Position numbers and translations under genes: made by a program
Notes under the pieces: model-generated
What the model saw: the letters and a program-made list of their open reading frames with translations, nothing else
What the model was told of the DNA's origin: nothing
The model's database searches: none
Part shown: one piece after another, positions 45,420 through 54,748 of the stretch
How the letters are laid out: each line of letters opens with the position of its first letter
Numbering within the stretch: position 1 is the first letter of the stretch
NCBI RefSeq assembly: GCF_032027425.1
Contig: NZ_JAVSJA010000001.1
Location: 1,860,001 to 1,924,000 of the forward strand
Length of the DNA stretch: 64,000 nucleotides
Origin: Microcystis wesenbergii NRERC-220
GTDB taxonomy: Bacteria; Cyanobacteriota; Cyanobacteriia; Cyanobacteriales; Microcystaceae
Direction: 5' to 3'

Positions 45420-45606
45420 GGAGATAGGAGTCAGTAGTCAGGAGGCGGTCGGCAGGAGGCAAAAGGCAAAAGGCAAAAGGCAAAAGGCAAAAGGCAAAAG
45501 GCAAAAGGCAAAAGGCAAAAGGCAAAAGGCAAAAGGCAGCTTTGTTCTTCCCACACCCCACTTCCCCACTCCCCACTCCCCACTCCCCACTTCCCACACC
45601 CCAGAT
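45420..45606. repeat. Heptamer array GGCAAAA x11 and C-rich repeats
   Basis: Eleven perfect GGCAAAA units (45458-45534), preceded by GAGGCGGTCGGCAGG and followed by CCCCACTCC / CCCACTTCC runs. No gene. This is the longest perfect simple-sequence array in the window. Confidence 0.92.
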
Positions 45607-45710
45607 CATCCTCAAGATAGTGACGGTGAGTTAAACTAGCAGATAGAACTAAAAAATTACAAAAATCACACAATGATTTTATAATCCTTTCACCATTCTT
45701 AATAAATCCC

Positions 45711-47867
45711 GTGACCATTCTCTGCTGGCTCGATCGCATTAGTGCTTCTGATCGCCCCCTGGTGGGGGAAAAAGCTTTTATTGCCAGTGAATTACACCAG
45801 CGAGGATACCCAATTATCAGGGGATTTGCCATTTTTAACCGCATTTTCGCGGAATTTTTGGAAACTATCAACAATGCTGACTCGTTTCTGACTGATTTTC
45901 CGCAGTCTTCCCTCTATTTAGACGTAGATGACGCCAAAGCTCTGCAATTAGTCGCCAAAGAGAGTCGGCGGGCCATTTTACAAGCGCAAATTCCTCCTCT
46001 CTGGTTAGAAGAACTAGGGGCGGCCGTGGCACAATTATCCATGGATACCCTAGTATGGCGCTTTTCCCTACCAGCTAATCTGGCTCGGCGAACTCTCGGT
46101 TTATTTTCCGCCCCAATCAGTGGAATTAAAGCAGATAATCTAGAAAATGCCCTAAAACAAGCTTGGGCGGAGTTATTCACCGCCAGAAGTCTATTTTATT
46201 GGCGAAAAATGGGAATTGGTTTAGAAAACATTCAATTATCTTTACTGGTACAACCGTTATTACCGGCTAATTGTGCGGGAAATCTGTTGATTAATGAGGA
46301 TAACTGGAAAATTCAGGCGGTTTGGGGTTTAGTACACAGTTTAGTTAATGGAGAAGTGGCACCGGATACCTACATTATCGATCGCTCTGGTCAATTACGC
46401 AGTCGGCAATTAGGCAATAAATCCAGGGCTTATTATCTCAATAGTGACAGTAATCTGCTCGTACCACAATTATTAGCACCCAGTTTACAGGAAAGCTACT
46501 GTTTAGATAATTTCGCCCTCGATCGCCTTTGTCAGCTGGCTCAATCTCTGCTGACGGAAAAACCGACGTTAACCAGCATAGAATGGCTGATGATGCTGGA
46601 TGGTCAAATTTATATTCTTAACTGTCACAGTCAGGAAATCACCGCTACTACCTGCCATTATCCCTTAAGAGGATTAGGGGCATCCCCAGGGTTGGCATCG
46701 GGAGTGGCAAAAGTGATCAGCAATTTCGACTCCCCAGAGGCAAATTTTCAGGATTGCATTTTGGTTACTACTAATTTACCTCCCAAAAAACTGCCCCATT
46801 TACGCCAAATTCGGGCAATGATCACGGAACAGGGGGGATTAACTAGCCATGGAGCCATTTTAGCCCGGGAATTAGCCATTCCTGCCGTTGTCGGGGTGAA
46901 AAATGCCACGGAAATTATCCGCTCAGGCGAGATAATTTTAGTAGATGGTACGAGGGGAATTATTTCTCTAGCATCTCAGGAACAGATTTCCTTACCCCCT
47001 CCACCCCCCAGAGAAACCGACGGCACGGCAATTGCTACCCGTTTGATGGTTAATCTCAGTCAAACTGAAAGTATTGCCGGAATCCAAGAACTGCCTATTG
47101 ATGGGATCGGTTTATTGCGCTCAGAATGGATGATTTTAGAGTTACTTTCTCAGCGTAATCTAGAAGAATGGTTAACGCCAGAGCATCAAGAAGCATTGCT
47201 CGAGAGATTAAGTGATTTAATCGCACAATTTGCCCTTAGTATCCAGCCTAAGCCTTTATTTTACCGTTCTTTTGATGCTCAACATTCGACTAAAGACAGT
47301 CGGGGAACCCATGGTTATATATTAGATCCGACTCTATTCGATCTGGAATTGCAAGCTTTACGACGGGTACAAACCACCAGCGCCACCAATATTAATTTAC
47401 TGCTTCCCTTTGTCCGCGGGGTTGAGGAATTTATTTTTTGCCGGCAACGGGTACAATCGGCTTTACTCACTCAAGTCCCTTCTTTCCAATTGGGGATAAT
47501 GGTGGAAGTACCGGGGGTAATCTTTCAATTAGCGGATTATGTGCAAGCGGGGGTACAGTTAATCGCTATTGGTACTAATGATTTAACTCAATTACTTTTA
47601 GGTAGCGATCGAGAACATTTCTCAGAATATTTTAACGCCCGTCATCCCGCAGTCAGGGCAGCTTTAAAACAAATTATCACTCAAGCAAAAGTTTTACAGA
47701 TTCCCTGTTCCGTTTGCGGTATGGCCATCGTCCAGTATCCTGAAATTATCGATGATCTGATTGCTTGGGGTGTGACTTCTCTTTCGGTGGATAGGGAGGC
47801 AGTTTTAGCCACTAGAGAGGCAATTGTTCGCGCCGAAAGAAGGTTTTTATTGGAAAATAGCAGATAA
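45711..47867 (+). CDS. Phosphoenolpyruvate synthase-like protein with degenerate ATP-grasp
   Basis: 718 residues, GTG start. The N-terminus keeps VGEKAFIASELHQRGYPIIRG (PPDK_N start), but the following nucleotide-binding core is not canonical. The middle swivelling domain has EQGGLTSHGAILARELAIPAV with the phosphohistidine. The C-terminal PEP-binding barrel is well kept: GIGLLRSEWMI, FYRSFDAQ, GIMVEVPG, IAIGTNDLTQLLL, SVCGMA. This would permit PEP/pyruvate chemistry but perhaps not ATP use on its own. See the convergent PlsY fusion protein, which has the opposite pattern. Confidence 0.8.
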   Translation: MTILCWLDRISASDRPLVGEKAFIASELHQRGYPIIRGFAIFNRIFAEFLETINNADSFLTDFPQSSLYLDVDDAKALQLVAKESRRAILQAQIPPLWLEELGAAVAQLSMDTLVWRFSLPANLARRTLGLFSAPISGIKADNLENALKQAWAELFTARSLFYWRKMGIGLENIQLSLLVQPLLPANCAGNLLINEDNWKIQAVWGLVHSLVNGEVAPDTYIIDRSGQLRSRQLGNKSRAYYLNSDSNLLVPQLLAPSLQESYCLDNFALDRLCQLAQSLLTEKPTLTSIEWLMMLDGQIYILNCHSQEITATTCHYPLRGLGASPGLASGVAKVISNFDSPEANFQDCILVTTNLPPKKLPHLRQIRAMITEQGGLTSHGAILARELAIPAVVGVKNATEIIRSGEIILVDGTRGIISLASQEQISLPPPPPRETDGTAIATRLMVNLSQTESIAGIQELPIDGIGLLRSEWMILELLSQRNLEEWLTPEHQEALLERLSDLIAQFALSIQPKPLFYRSFDAQHSTKDSRGTHGYILDPTLFDLELQALRRVQTTSATNINLLLPFVRGVEEFIFCRQRVQSALLTQVPSFQLGIMVEVPGVIFQLADYVQAGVQLIAIGTNDLTQLLLGSDREHFSEYFNARHPAVRAALKQIITQAKVLQIPCSVCGMAIVQYPEIIDDLIAWGVTSLSVDREAVLATREAIVRAERRFLLENSR

Positions 47868-48678
47868 TCTCGGCAAAAGGAGCGTTAGGGGTTGGCTGTT
47901 GAGGAAGATGTTAAGTAGGGTTTGCGGCAAAAAGTTTCTCGTGGGGTGTAGGGTGTAGGGTGTAGGGTTTTACCCATTTTCATCTGGTAAATTACCTAAT
48001 TTTCCTAGAAGTTTCCTACTGTCTTTTCACTGATCACTGATTACTGTTTACTGATCACTGATTACTGTTTACTGTTTGCGGCTAGAAATCCATTGGTGGA
48101 TTATCATACTTTGTGCTTTTTGTCAAAAAAACTTTTTTTTTGCAATAAAACTACACAAAAAAAAGATCATCGTTGTGGGTGAAATTGACTCATTTACCTG
48201 TCTTAGTTAGGATTACCTTCTCGGTGTGGCAAGGGTTTCAACCGTTGCTGCCCAAAAAAGCACAGAGTACCCCACTATGAAATTCAGTAAAATCGCTGTA
48301 ACCATTGTAACATCGTTATTAAATAAAAATCTTTCTCAATTAATTTTTAAGAATTTGTAAATATTGCGGAATGTTAATTTAAATATTCTCAAGTTTGTAG
48401 AGTCAATAGATAATTTTTGCTTATCTTTGACCAACATTGCGTTAGGAGTCAGTATTCAGGAGATAGGAGTCTCCGAGTCAGTATTCAGAAGTCGGGAGAT
48501 AGGTTTTAGGTGTTGGGGTTTTGGGGTTTTGGGGTTTTGGGGTTTTAGTTCAATTTCCCCACTTCCCCCCGCAACGCGCACGAAGTGGTCTCCCCCAATT
48601 CATAATTCATAATTCATAATTCATAATTCCCACACCCCACACCCCACACCCCACACCCCACACCCTGTCCCCTAATGC
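47868..48678. repeat. Repeat-rich spacer between two PEP-synthase-like genes
   Basis: Contains GTTTGCGGCAAAAAGTTTCT, GGGTGTAGGGTGTAGGG units, STRR heptamers (48022-48078), a poly-T/poly-A stretch (48120-48160), then GGTTTTGGGG units (48510-48550), CATAATTCATAATTCATAAT units and CCCACACCC runs (48598-48665). The sequence GAAGTTTCCTACTGTCTTTT at 48009-48028 is the empty form of the IS701 target at 53301. No gene seen. Confidence 0.8.
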
Positions 48679-51429
48679 CTAGAGAATTTCAATAATTCCT
48701 TGACTGCCATCGAGACGAATTAATTGACCATCTTTTAACAATTTCATGGCATGATGCACATCCATAACCGCCGGAATTCCGTATTCTCTGGCAATAATAG
48801 CACCATGGGATAATTGTCCCCCCACCTCGGCAATAATGCCCACAGCCCGGGATAATAAAGGGGACCATCCCGAGTCAGTATAGGGAATAACGAGAATAGT
48901 ATTAGGGGCAATTTCTAGATTTTGTAGGGTTGGCATAATTTTGACTCGTCCCTCCACTGTCCCCCCACTAGCGGCAATTCCCTGTAAGCGTTTTTTGGCA
49001 GTTAAATTTGAAACTAAAAATTCTCTTTTCGGTGGTTGTCCATAAACGATGTAGGGAATATCGGTTAATTGAGAGTTTTCTTGGAATTGTTGGCGACGCT
49101 GGCAGATAATCTGGTTAAGATTGGCGATTTTATTATTCTGACCCAACTGGGTAACTTCTGAGTAATTTAGATAAAATATATCTCCCGTCTCCGATAATAT
49201 TTGCTGCTGTAACCAGAGGGTTTCTAAAGCAAGAAAATGCCAGCGTAGGTGAGCTAAAAGACGGGAGTAAATTTCAGTCCCTTGGTTTTTGATATTTAAC
49301 CTTTTTTGGACAGTATGGGAAGATTTAACTTTTTTATGGCTATTATTACCCGGACTATCTAAGGGGAGTTGTAGCAGCTCTTGGGGATTTTCTCGCCATC
49401 TCGGTATCGAAATATCGGTTCCTACTTCGCTTAAATAACCGTAGGTTTCTAACCAGAGGGAAAAAGCTGAGTCAAAATCTCGATCGAGCGTATTTTTTCT
49501 CAGTTCAAACAGCGATCGCATTGAGGCTATTTCTGGTGCTTGGGAGTTATCCAATTTCTCAAAAGGTACTCGGGAAATACTGCGACGCAAGGCGAAGCTA
49601 AGAGGGGCAAGAATACTATAATAGGTAGCTTTTTTTAAGACGGTTAAAATCTCCTCAATTTGCTCTAAAATCTCCCCTGAAGATAAAGCTTCTAGGGAAG
49701 TAGCGTTAATTTTTTCGAGCGTCGGGATAAAATAGTTTTTTTGATCTTGGCTAAAGTCTTTTTCTAACTGTAATTCCCGTCCTAAAAGTTTTAATAAACC
49801 GGGGGAATTAGCCAAGGTTGCCGTTAAAGGTGGTTTGGTAAACTTTGCCCCTTTGGTCAGGAATTCTAAGCTTTCTGGAGGTAATCCCATACGACGGAAA
49901 ATTGTTCCTAATAAAGAAGCATTAAAATAAGCTCTTTGATAGTGTAAAGTCGCCGTTTCATTGAAGTCCAAATCGAGGGCTTTTTTGTCTAAAACTAACC
50001 GGAAAATATCTCCCCAAACTCCACAGGTTAAAGGGCGATTAATTGACCAAGGCAAAGGACGAATCACCCCGGGTATAACTTCCGCCGCGATTTTTCTTGT
50101 CCAAATTGGCTGTAAATTGGTGATAGGACGGCACTGTAATAACCATAATTTTTGTCCGTCATGAGTCCATTCTATATCTTGGGGAATGCCATGATCAAGG
50201 GTTTCTAATTGCCGACAAAGATTAGCTACCTGTTGAATAATAGCAGGGGGAATATCTCCCGCTCCGATGATGATATTTTCTTCTAAATTGACTCGATAAC
50301 TTTCGGGGGTGATTCTTCCCGATACAACTCTGGTGGCATCTCCGGGTAAAGCTTCAATAACCACATCTAAACTGAGAGGATTAATCGGATCACGACTGAA
50401 GGCAACCCCCGAAAAAACTCCTCGAATTTGTTCTTGAATTAACACAGCCATGGCCGTGTTTTCTTGACCTCGATCAAGTCGATAATTAACAGCATTAGGA
50501 CTATTATAGGAGGTTTGGCAACTTAAAATCGCCGCCGCTAAATTTTCTTGATCGATGACGTTAAGAATTGTAGTATATTGTCCCGCAGATGAAGCGGTTT
50601 CACTATCTTCTCCAATAGCGGAAGAGCGCACGACTAAGGGATGATTAATATCAGGATGAAGAGATTCTATTAACGGCTGTGGATCATCCCCCGGTGGTAA
50701 AATCCAACCCCTAGGAATGGGATAACCGGCACGCTTAAGATAGGCTAAAGTGGCGGCTTTTTGTCCCACTTTTAAAGCCGTCAGATTGTCATCAAGAGTT
50801 TGGATCGATCGATCTCCACGAAAAAAACGAAACATAGTTTTTGATTCATTGTTAACACTTGCTTCGGGTAAGTCTAAATCGTCGGCTATTTTTTGAAAAA
50901 TTGCCCCTAATAGACAGGCTAAAGCAATGGCAGTTATAATATAACCTGAATCGTGGGGACGGCGCAAGGTGAGAATTAAAGCTAATAAAAATAATCCTAC
51001 CAATCTACCCGTAGATTTTTCTCGAAAAATAGTAAAGCTAATCCCACTAATGATTGAGGTGAGAAAAACAGCGACAAAATCGTGAACGATTAATCCCCAG
51101 AAAACATTAGTAGTTCCCGCACCTTTTCCTAACCAATAGCGCCCCACGACTAAGGCAATTAAAGCTAATAATTCCCAAGTGGAGCCGGTGGGAAAAAAGA
51201 AACGGGTTAGAAAAATAACGATAATTCCCTTGGCTGCTTCCGAAATTACCGCCAAAATTCCCACCAATTTACCCCCATGATAAAAGGCGGCAGTTACACC
51301 GATATTACCGGTCCCTAATTGGGATAATTTACGTCCAGTTACTAGATAATTTATCCAATCGATCAGAGGCAATCCCCCGATTATGGGACAGACTAAAAAA
51401 ATAAATAGGGAACCCCAAATTTCTGTCAT
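48679..51429 (-). CDS. PlsY-like membrane domain fused to PEP-synthase ATP-grasp and phosphohistidine domains
   Basis: 916 residues from ATG 51429 (MTEIWGSL). Residues 1-180: five to six membrane segments with GTGNIGVTAAFYHGGKLVGI, like the GSGN...G motif of the PlsY acyltransferase but altered in later positions. Residues about 205-520: complete PPDK_N/ATP-grasp (KVGQKAATLAYLKRAGYPIPRG, VVRSSAIGEDSETASSAGQY, SGVAFSRDPINPL, DIEWTHDGQKLWLLQCRPI). The C-terminus has the phosphohistidine domain EVGGQLSHGAIIAREYGIPAV. The PEP-binding barrel is missing. Function uncertain; possibly membrane-linked phosphotransfer. Confidence 0.82.
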   Translation of the reverse strand: MTEIWGSLFIFLVCPIIGGLPLIDWINYLVTGRKLSQLGTGNIGVTAAFYHGGKLVGILAVISEAAKGIIVIFLTRFFFPTGSTWELLALIALVVGRYWLGKGAGTTNVFWGLIVHDFVAVFLTSIISGISFTIFREKSTGRLVGLFLLALILTLRRPHDSGYIITAIALACLLGAIFQKIADDLDLPEASVNNESKTMFRFFRGDRSIQTLDDNLTALKVGQKAATLAYLKRAGYPIPRGWILPPGDDPQPLIESLHPDINHPLVVRSSAIGEDSETASSAGQYTTILNVIDQENLAAAILSCQTSYNSPNAVNYRLDRGQENTAMAVLIQEQIRGVFSGVAFSRDPINPLSLDVVIEALPGDATRVVSGRITPESYRVNLEENIIIGAGDIPPAIIQQVANLCRQLETLDHGIPQDIEWTHDGQKLWLLQCRPITNLQPIWTRKIAAEVIPGVIRPLPWSINRPLTCGVWGDIFRLVLDKKALDLDFNETATLHYQRAYFNASLLGTIFRRMGLPPESLEFLTKGAKFTKPPLTATLANSPGLLKLLGRELQLEKDFSQDQKNYFIPTLEKINATSLEALSSGEILEQIEEILTVLKKATYYSILAPLSFALRRSISRVPFEKLDNSQAPEIASMRSLFELRKNTLDRDFDSAFSLWLETYGYLSEVGTDISIPRWRENPQELLQLPLDSPGNNSHKKVKSSHTVQKRLNIKNQGTEIYSRLLAHLRWHFLALETLWLQQQILSETGDIFYLNYSEVTQLGQNNKIANLNQIICQRRQQFQENSQLTDIPYIVYGQPPKREFLVSNLTAKKRLQGIAASGGTVEGRVKIMPTLQNLEIAPNTILVIPYTDSGWSPLLSRAVGIIAEVGGQLSHGAIIAREYGIPAVMDVHHAMKLLKDGQLIRLDGSQGIIEIL

Positions 51430-51585
51430 TATATTTTCTGGCTCTAAAAAATAGTTAATTCTCGGTGGAGTCCTGTCAGGTATCGGGATTAGAATAATTC
51501 CGCCCACACTCCCTGAAATCTTATATAGTATTTTAGCTCTACCAACCGACGACATTATTTATTTTAAATTTTACTTTATAAATAC

Positions 51586-51870
51586 TTACAGCCTTTCTCG
51601 GACAGATGAGGTATAATGACAATAGTGATTGCAGCAATTACGGGTGTCTTTCTTGGAGACTGCCTTAAAAGCTTCTTCGAGAGCCTTGTCTAAGTCTCGA
51701 TAATTTTTCGGTTGTAATTTTCCCAAGATAGACTTGACTTTTGGGCAAAAGTTTTCAATAGTTTTCAATCGAGGTAAAGTCGAGAGAGTAAGGATGTAAA
51801 TAAACTATCTTAGGCTCCTTCTTCTCCCACAGCTTGACGGACTTCTTCGCTGACATGAATTTTATCACTC
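51586..51870 (-). pseudogene. IS630-family transposase, C-terminal relic
   Basis: Reading leftwards, KIVYLHPYSLDFTSIEN matches the catalytic YLPPYSPDFNPIEN region of IS630 transposases; after a frameshift the frame continues KVKSILGKLQPKNYRDLDKA LEEAFKAVS...TSSVRERL to a stop. Stops and frame changes also break the upstream HVSEEVRQAVGEEG part. The N-terminal HTH half is absent. Dead remnant. Confidence 0.78.
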
Positions 51871-52150
51871 ACCCTTCGCTCATTTCTGGAACCGAAAATT
51901 TGATAAATTGTCTCAAATGCAGTCTAGCAAACGCATTGAGCGTTCTACTCGAATATTTATTAGTACAAAAAGACCATTTTGAGGTTAAGGAATCGCCACT
52001 TTTCTGCTTATCTTATTCGCTAAAAAGCATACAGGATAAAGGTTACAGCAATTTTAAAACCCTTGCCTTAAAAAATTAAGCGAACAATGAGTTATAATTG
52101 ATAGCAATTACAGAAAATTATTATCTTGAAAATAAAATAAGACTAGGTTT
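51871..52150. other. Spacer, no gene recognised
   Basis: AT-rich sequence before the GIY-YIG gene. A plus-strand open frame from 51834 to 52079 overlaps the transposase relic and has no family features. Confidence 0.5.
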
Positions 52151-52984
52151 ATGTTGCTCGATCCTTTGGCAATGTCTTCAGTAGAACTAGATAATTTAAA
52201 TCAACTTCCTGATTGTTCGGCCATATATTTTGCTATCGATTCTCAAAATAGAATTCTTTATATTGGTCAAGCAGTTAATCTTTTAACTCGCTGGAAAAAT
52301 CACCATCGTATATATCAATTACAAGAAATTAATCAAGATTATCCTGTAAGAATAGCTTGGCAAGTTTGCAATAATGAAGAATTAAATGAAATTGAACTAT
52401 ATCTAATTAAACATTTTCAACCTTTGCTAAATAGAACACAAGTTAAATCTCCACAAATTGTACCATCAGAGTTAGTCTTCCGAAATTTTCTCAGGGAATT
52501 TTCTCGACGATTAATCATTATTGGGTTTAAACCACAAACTTCTCAAGAGCTACCACATATTCATTTGAAATATGACTGGACAGATTGTTCTCCGAAAGGT
52601 ACAGCCGCAAAGATTAAAAATTTTATTCAAGAAAATAATCATATAAATACCAGTTTTAAGATTAGAAGAAAACCTTGGGGAAGAATCAGGGGGCCAGAAG
52701 AGTTTCAAATAGGCAGTCGCGGACAAAAAGCCCTAGCTCGTCAGAATCGTTCCTATAATAATCATTGGGAAATGGCTTGTAATGGAGTAATAATCTCTAT
52801 CACCCCTACCAATAATTATAAACAGATTAAATCAGTAACAAATTTTCAAAAACTTGCTGGGGTAAAAATGAGAACAATCCCAGAACATGATTTTAAGAGA
52901 ATGTCTAATCAATATCCTCATGATTTTGCGGACTTATCGTGCTTTGTCGATGATTTAGTTCCGTTACTTTGGATTGAAGGGTAA
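52151..52984 (+). CDS. GIY-YIG nuclease-domain protein
   Basis: 277 residues. The GIY-YIG fold begins CSAIYFAIDSQNRILYIGQA VNLLTRWKNHH, with YF and YIG standing for the two tripeptides, the Arg in LTRW, and a later Glu in IELYLIKHFQP. The C-terminal 170 residues are basic and contain no recognised domain. Located between an IS630 relic and an IS701 element, so it may be cargo or a homing-type nuclease; low-complexity AT-rich codons support accessory origin. Confidence 0.75.
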   Translation: MLLDPLAMSSVELDNLNQLPDCSAIYFAIDSQNRILYIGQAVNLLTRWKNHHRIYQLQEINQDYPVRIAWQVCNNEELNEIELYLIKHFQPLLNRTQVKSPQIVPSELVFRNFLREFSRRLIIIGFKPQTSQELPHIHLKYDWTDCSPKGTAAKIKNFIQENNHINTSFKIRRKPWGRIRGPEEFQIGSRGQKALARQNRSYNNHWEMACNGVIISITPTNNYKQIKSVTNFQKLAGVKMRTIPEHDFKRMSNQYPHDFADLSCFVDDLVPLLWIEG

Positions 52985-53300
52985 TCTTGAATGGGTGCAT
53001 CTCAATTTTGTAGAAATATCTATATTACATTTTGGGTGCATAGGATCATTGGTGTCAACTCAAGGAAATAGCCCGCCAAATTTGTTGAGAGAGAGCCTCC
53101 CTTTCCCTGTGTCGTTTACTTTCAGCTTTAACTCAGCCAAAAAGTTTAGCTCGCTCGGCTAAATAAGTAGTCGTGCAAAATTAATTTCCTAGTCGAGACG
53201 GGAGACAGTTATCAGTTATCAGTTATCAGTTATCAGTGGGTAAGTTATCAGTTATCAGATTTGAGTTTTAAGTGTGCAGTATTAAATAGAAGTTTCCTAC
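52985..53300. repeat. Spacer with STRR heptamers next to the IS701 element
   Basis: GTTATCAGTTATCAGTTATC units at about 53208-53262, then TAGAAGTTTCCTAC, the left half of the IS target. No gene. Confidence 0.75.
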
Positions 53301-54657
53301 TGGTACTTAAACAAATTTCAAGCCCAAATGTAGCCCAAAGCCGCTTTGTGAGCGGAAAAGACATCAATATTCTGCGTTAGCCAAGGGAAAAAACAAAAAG
53401 ACATCGCTGTACGAAAAGCCTCCAAAGCATCAGTAAATGTCTCCAAAGGTTTATTCGCCCATCGCCTTTGTAGTCCCCCGGTTAAGTGATGCCAGAGAAT
53501 AAAAGTGTAGGCACAAAACACCAGGATAAAATGGCGAAGAAGGCTTTCTTTCTCGCGAACCTGATATTCTCTTAGCCCTAACCATCCTTTCGCCTCTCGA
53601 TAGAAAACTTCTACCCAATTTCTTGGCGAGTAAGTTTCTACTACCCACTGCGGGGTTACTTTTTCCGCCTGGACATTCGTGATAAAATAATCGATGTCCG
53701 TCGCTTCTTCCCAAGAACTCGCGTTCATGACGATGGCAAAAGTTCTCTCTTCTTCTAAAGAAGCGATGCGAGCAGAAACAATAAATACGTACAGGGTTTT
53801 CGGTTTTTCAACTGAGAGAATTACTGGGGTAAAACTCTCTGGCTTCAAGCTTTTTGCTAATTTCTCCAGACTGATTTCTTCCTCGATTCCTGATTCCGTT
53901 TTTCGGATAATTTTTCGATTTTTAGCCACTCCTCCTAAATACTTTAGTTTTCTCTTTTCTAACTCTTTCAGAAACGGCGTGTTGTTTCCATACCCCGCCT
54001 CTATCAAGACAATTTTCGGTCGGTATTTTCGCTTTAAACTTCGGTCGATTAATTCGAGTCCGAGTTCGGGTTTCTTTTTCAACTCTTCGTCTTCTTTTCC
54101 CGATAGTAGAGAAGATGCCGGTTGATATATCTCGATGTCTAAGGGTAAGCTTTTTTTCCCGTCGTAGAGATGGGTGGTTACTACCACTACTCCGTTGTCT
54201 GTCTTGCCGATCTCACCGAGGTATTGTCTTCCGACTCCCTCGGTAAAATTGCCACTTTTTCGATGTCCCGAATCATCCAGAATCATCGTGAAGCCCACGC
54301 CGATCCTAGTCTGCGAGCATTTGTTCATCACTTCCAGACGACGTTGGTTAATTTGCGTCGCCGACCAAGGAGCCTCGGTTAAAAAGTGATGTAATCGGTG
54401 ATAAACCACCCCCACCGAGTTATCCGCCATCTGGGTTAGGTTTTTTCGCTCGCTTTCTCCTAATAATCCGCCTAAATAGTGTCGGAAGCCATTTTTTTGC
54501 GACTGGTTTTTGAAACAGTCATCGAATCTAGCGCACCATCTCTCGAAGCAGGGCGGCATAGCGGATGGGGTCGTTTCTCCCATGGGCGTATTTTGACGTG
54601 AAAGCCTACTATGACTTGATTATAGCTAAAAAAATTCGGTTCTGTGTTTAAGTCCCA
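53301..54657 (-). mobile_element. Complete IS701-type insertion sequence, 1357 bp
   Basis: 13-bp terminal inverted repeats TGGTACTTAAACA (left) and the complement of TGGGACTTAAACA (right), one mismatch. Flanked by CTAC duplications at 53297-53300 and 54658-54661, the 4-bp length usual for IS701. Removing one copy plus the IS gives TAGAAGTTTCCTACTGTCTT, which occurs uninterrupted near 48007-48026. Confidence 0.9.
53318..54583 (-). CDS. IS701-family DDE transposase
   Basis: 421 residues. First catalytic Asp in FTMILDDSGHRKSG; the second block reads VLIEAGYGNN, with Glu at the place where Asp is usual in this family; the final Glu is in EVFYREAKGWLGLREYQVR. The N-terminal GGLLGESERKNLTQMAD and YHRLHHFLTEAPWS region is conserved in IS701 members. 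The frame is complete from ATG 54583, so the element may be recent; the Asp-to-Glu change may weaken activity. Confidence 0.88.
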   Translation of the reverse strand: MGETTPSAMPPCFERWCARFDDCFKNQSQKNGFRHYLGGLLGESERKNLTQMADNSVGVVYHRLHHFLTEAPWSATQINQRRLEVMNKCSQTRIGVGFTMILDDSGHRKSGNFTEGVGRQYLGEIGKTDNGVVVVTTHLYDGKKSLPLDIEIYQPASSLLSGKEDEELKKKPELGLELIDRSLKRKYRPKIVLIEAGYGNNTPFLKELEKRKLKYLGGVAKNRKIIRKTESGIEEEISLEKLAKSLKPESFTPVILSVEKPKTLYVFIVSARIASLEEERTFAIVMNASSWEEATDIDYFITNVQAEKVTPQWVVETYSPRNWVEVFYREAKGWLGLREYQVREKESLLRHFILVFCAYTFILWHHLTGGLQRRWANKPLETFTDALEAFRTAMSFCFFPWLTQNIDVFSAHKAALGYIWA

Positions 54658-54661
54658 CTAC

Positions 54662-54722
54662 TGTCTTTTCACTGATTACTGTTTACTGATCACTGATTAG
54701 TGTTCACTGTTTACTGATCACA
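54662..54722. repeat. STRR heptamers (TGTTTAC / TGATCAC)
   Basis: GATTACTGTTTACTGATCAC units immediately right of the IS701 target duplication. Confidence 0.8.
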
Positions 54723-54748
54723 GCAAAAAGCTGACGATTGCTCATCAT

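Noticed and set aside
45431-45874. 147-codon minus-strand frame
   Set aside because: Its LLPFAFC repeats are the translation of the GGCAAAA array, and it overlaps a well-supported gene.
48364-48612. 82-codon plus-strand frame
   Set aside because: Composed mainly of GGTTTTGGGG and related intergenic repeats.
51834-52079. 81-codon plus-strand frame
   Set aside because: It overlaps the IS630 transposase relic in antisense and shows no domain.
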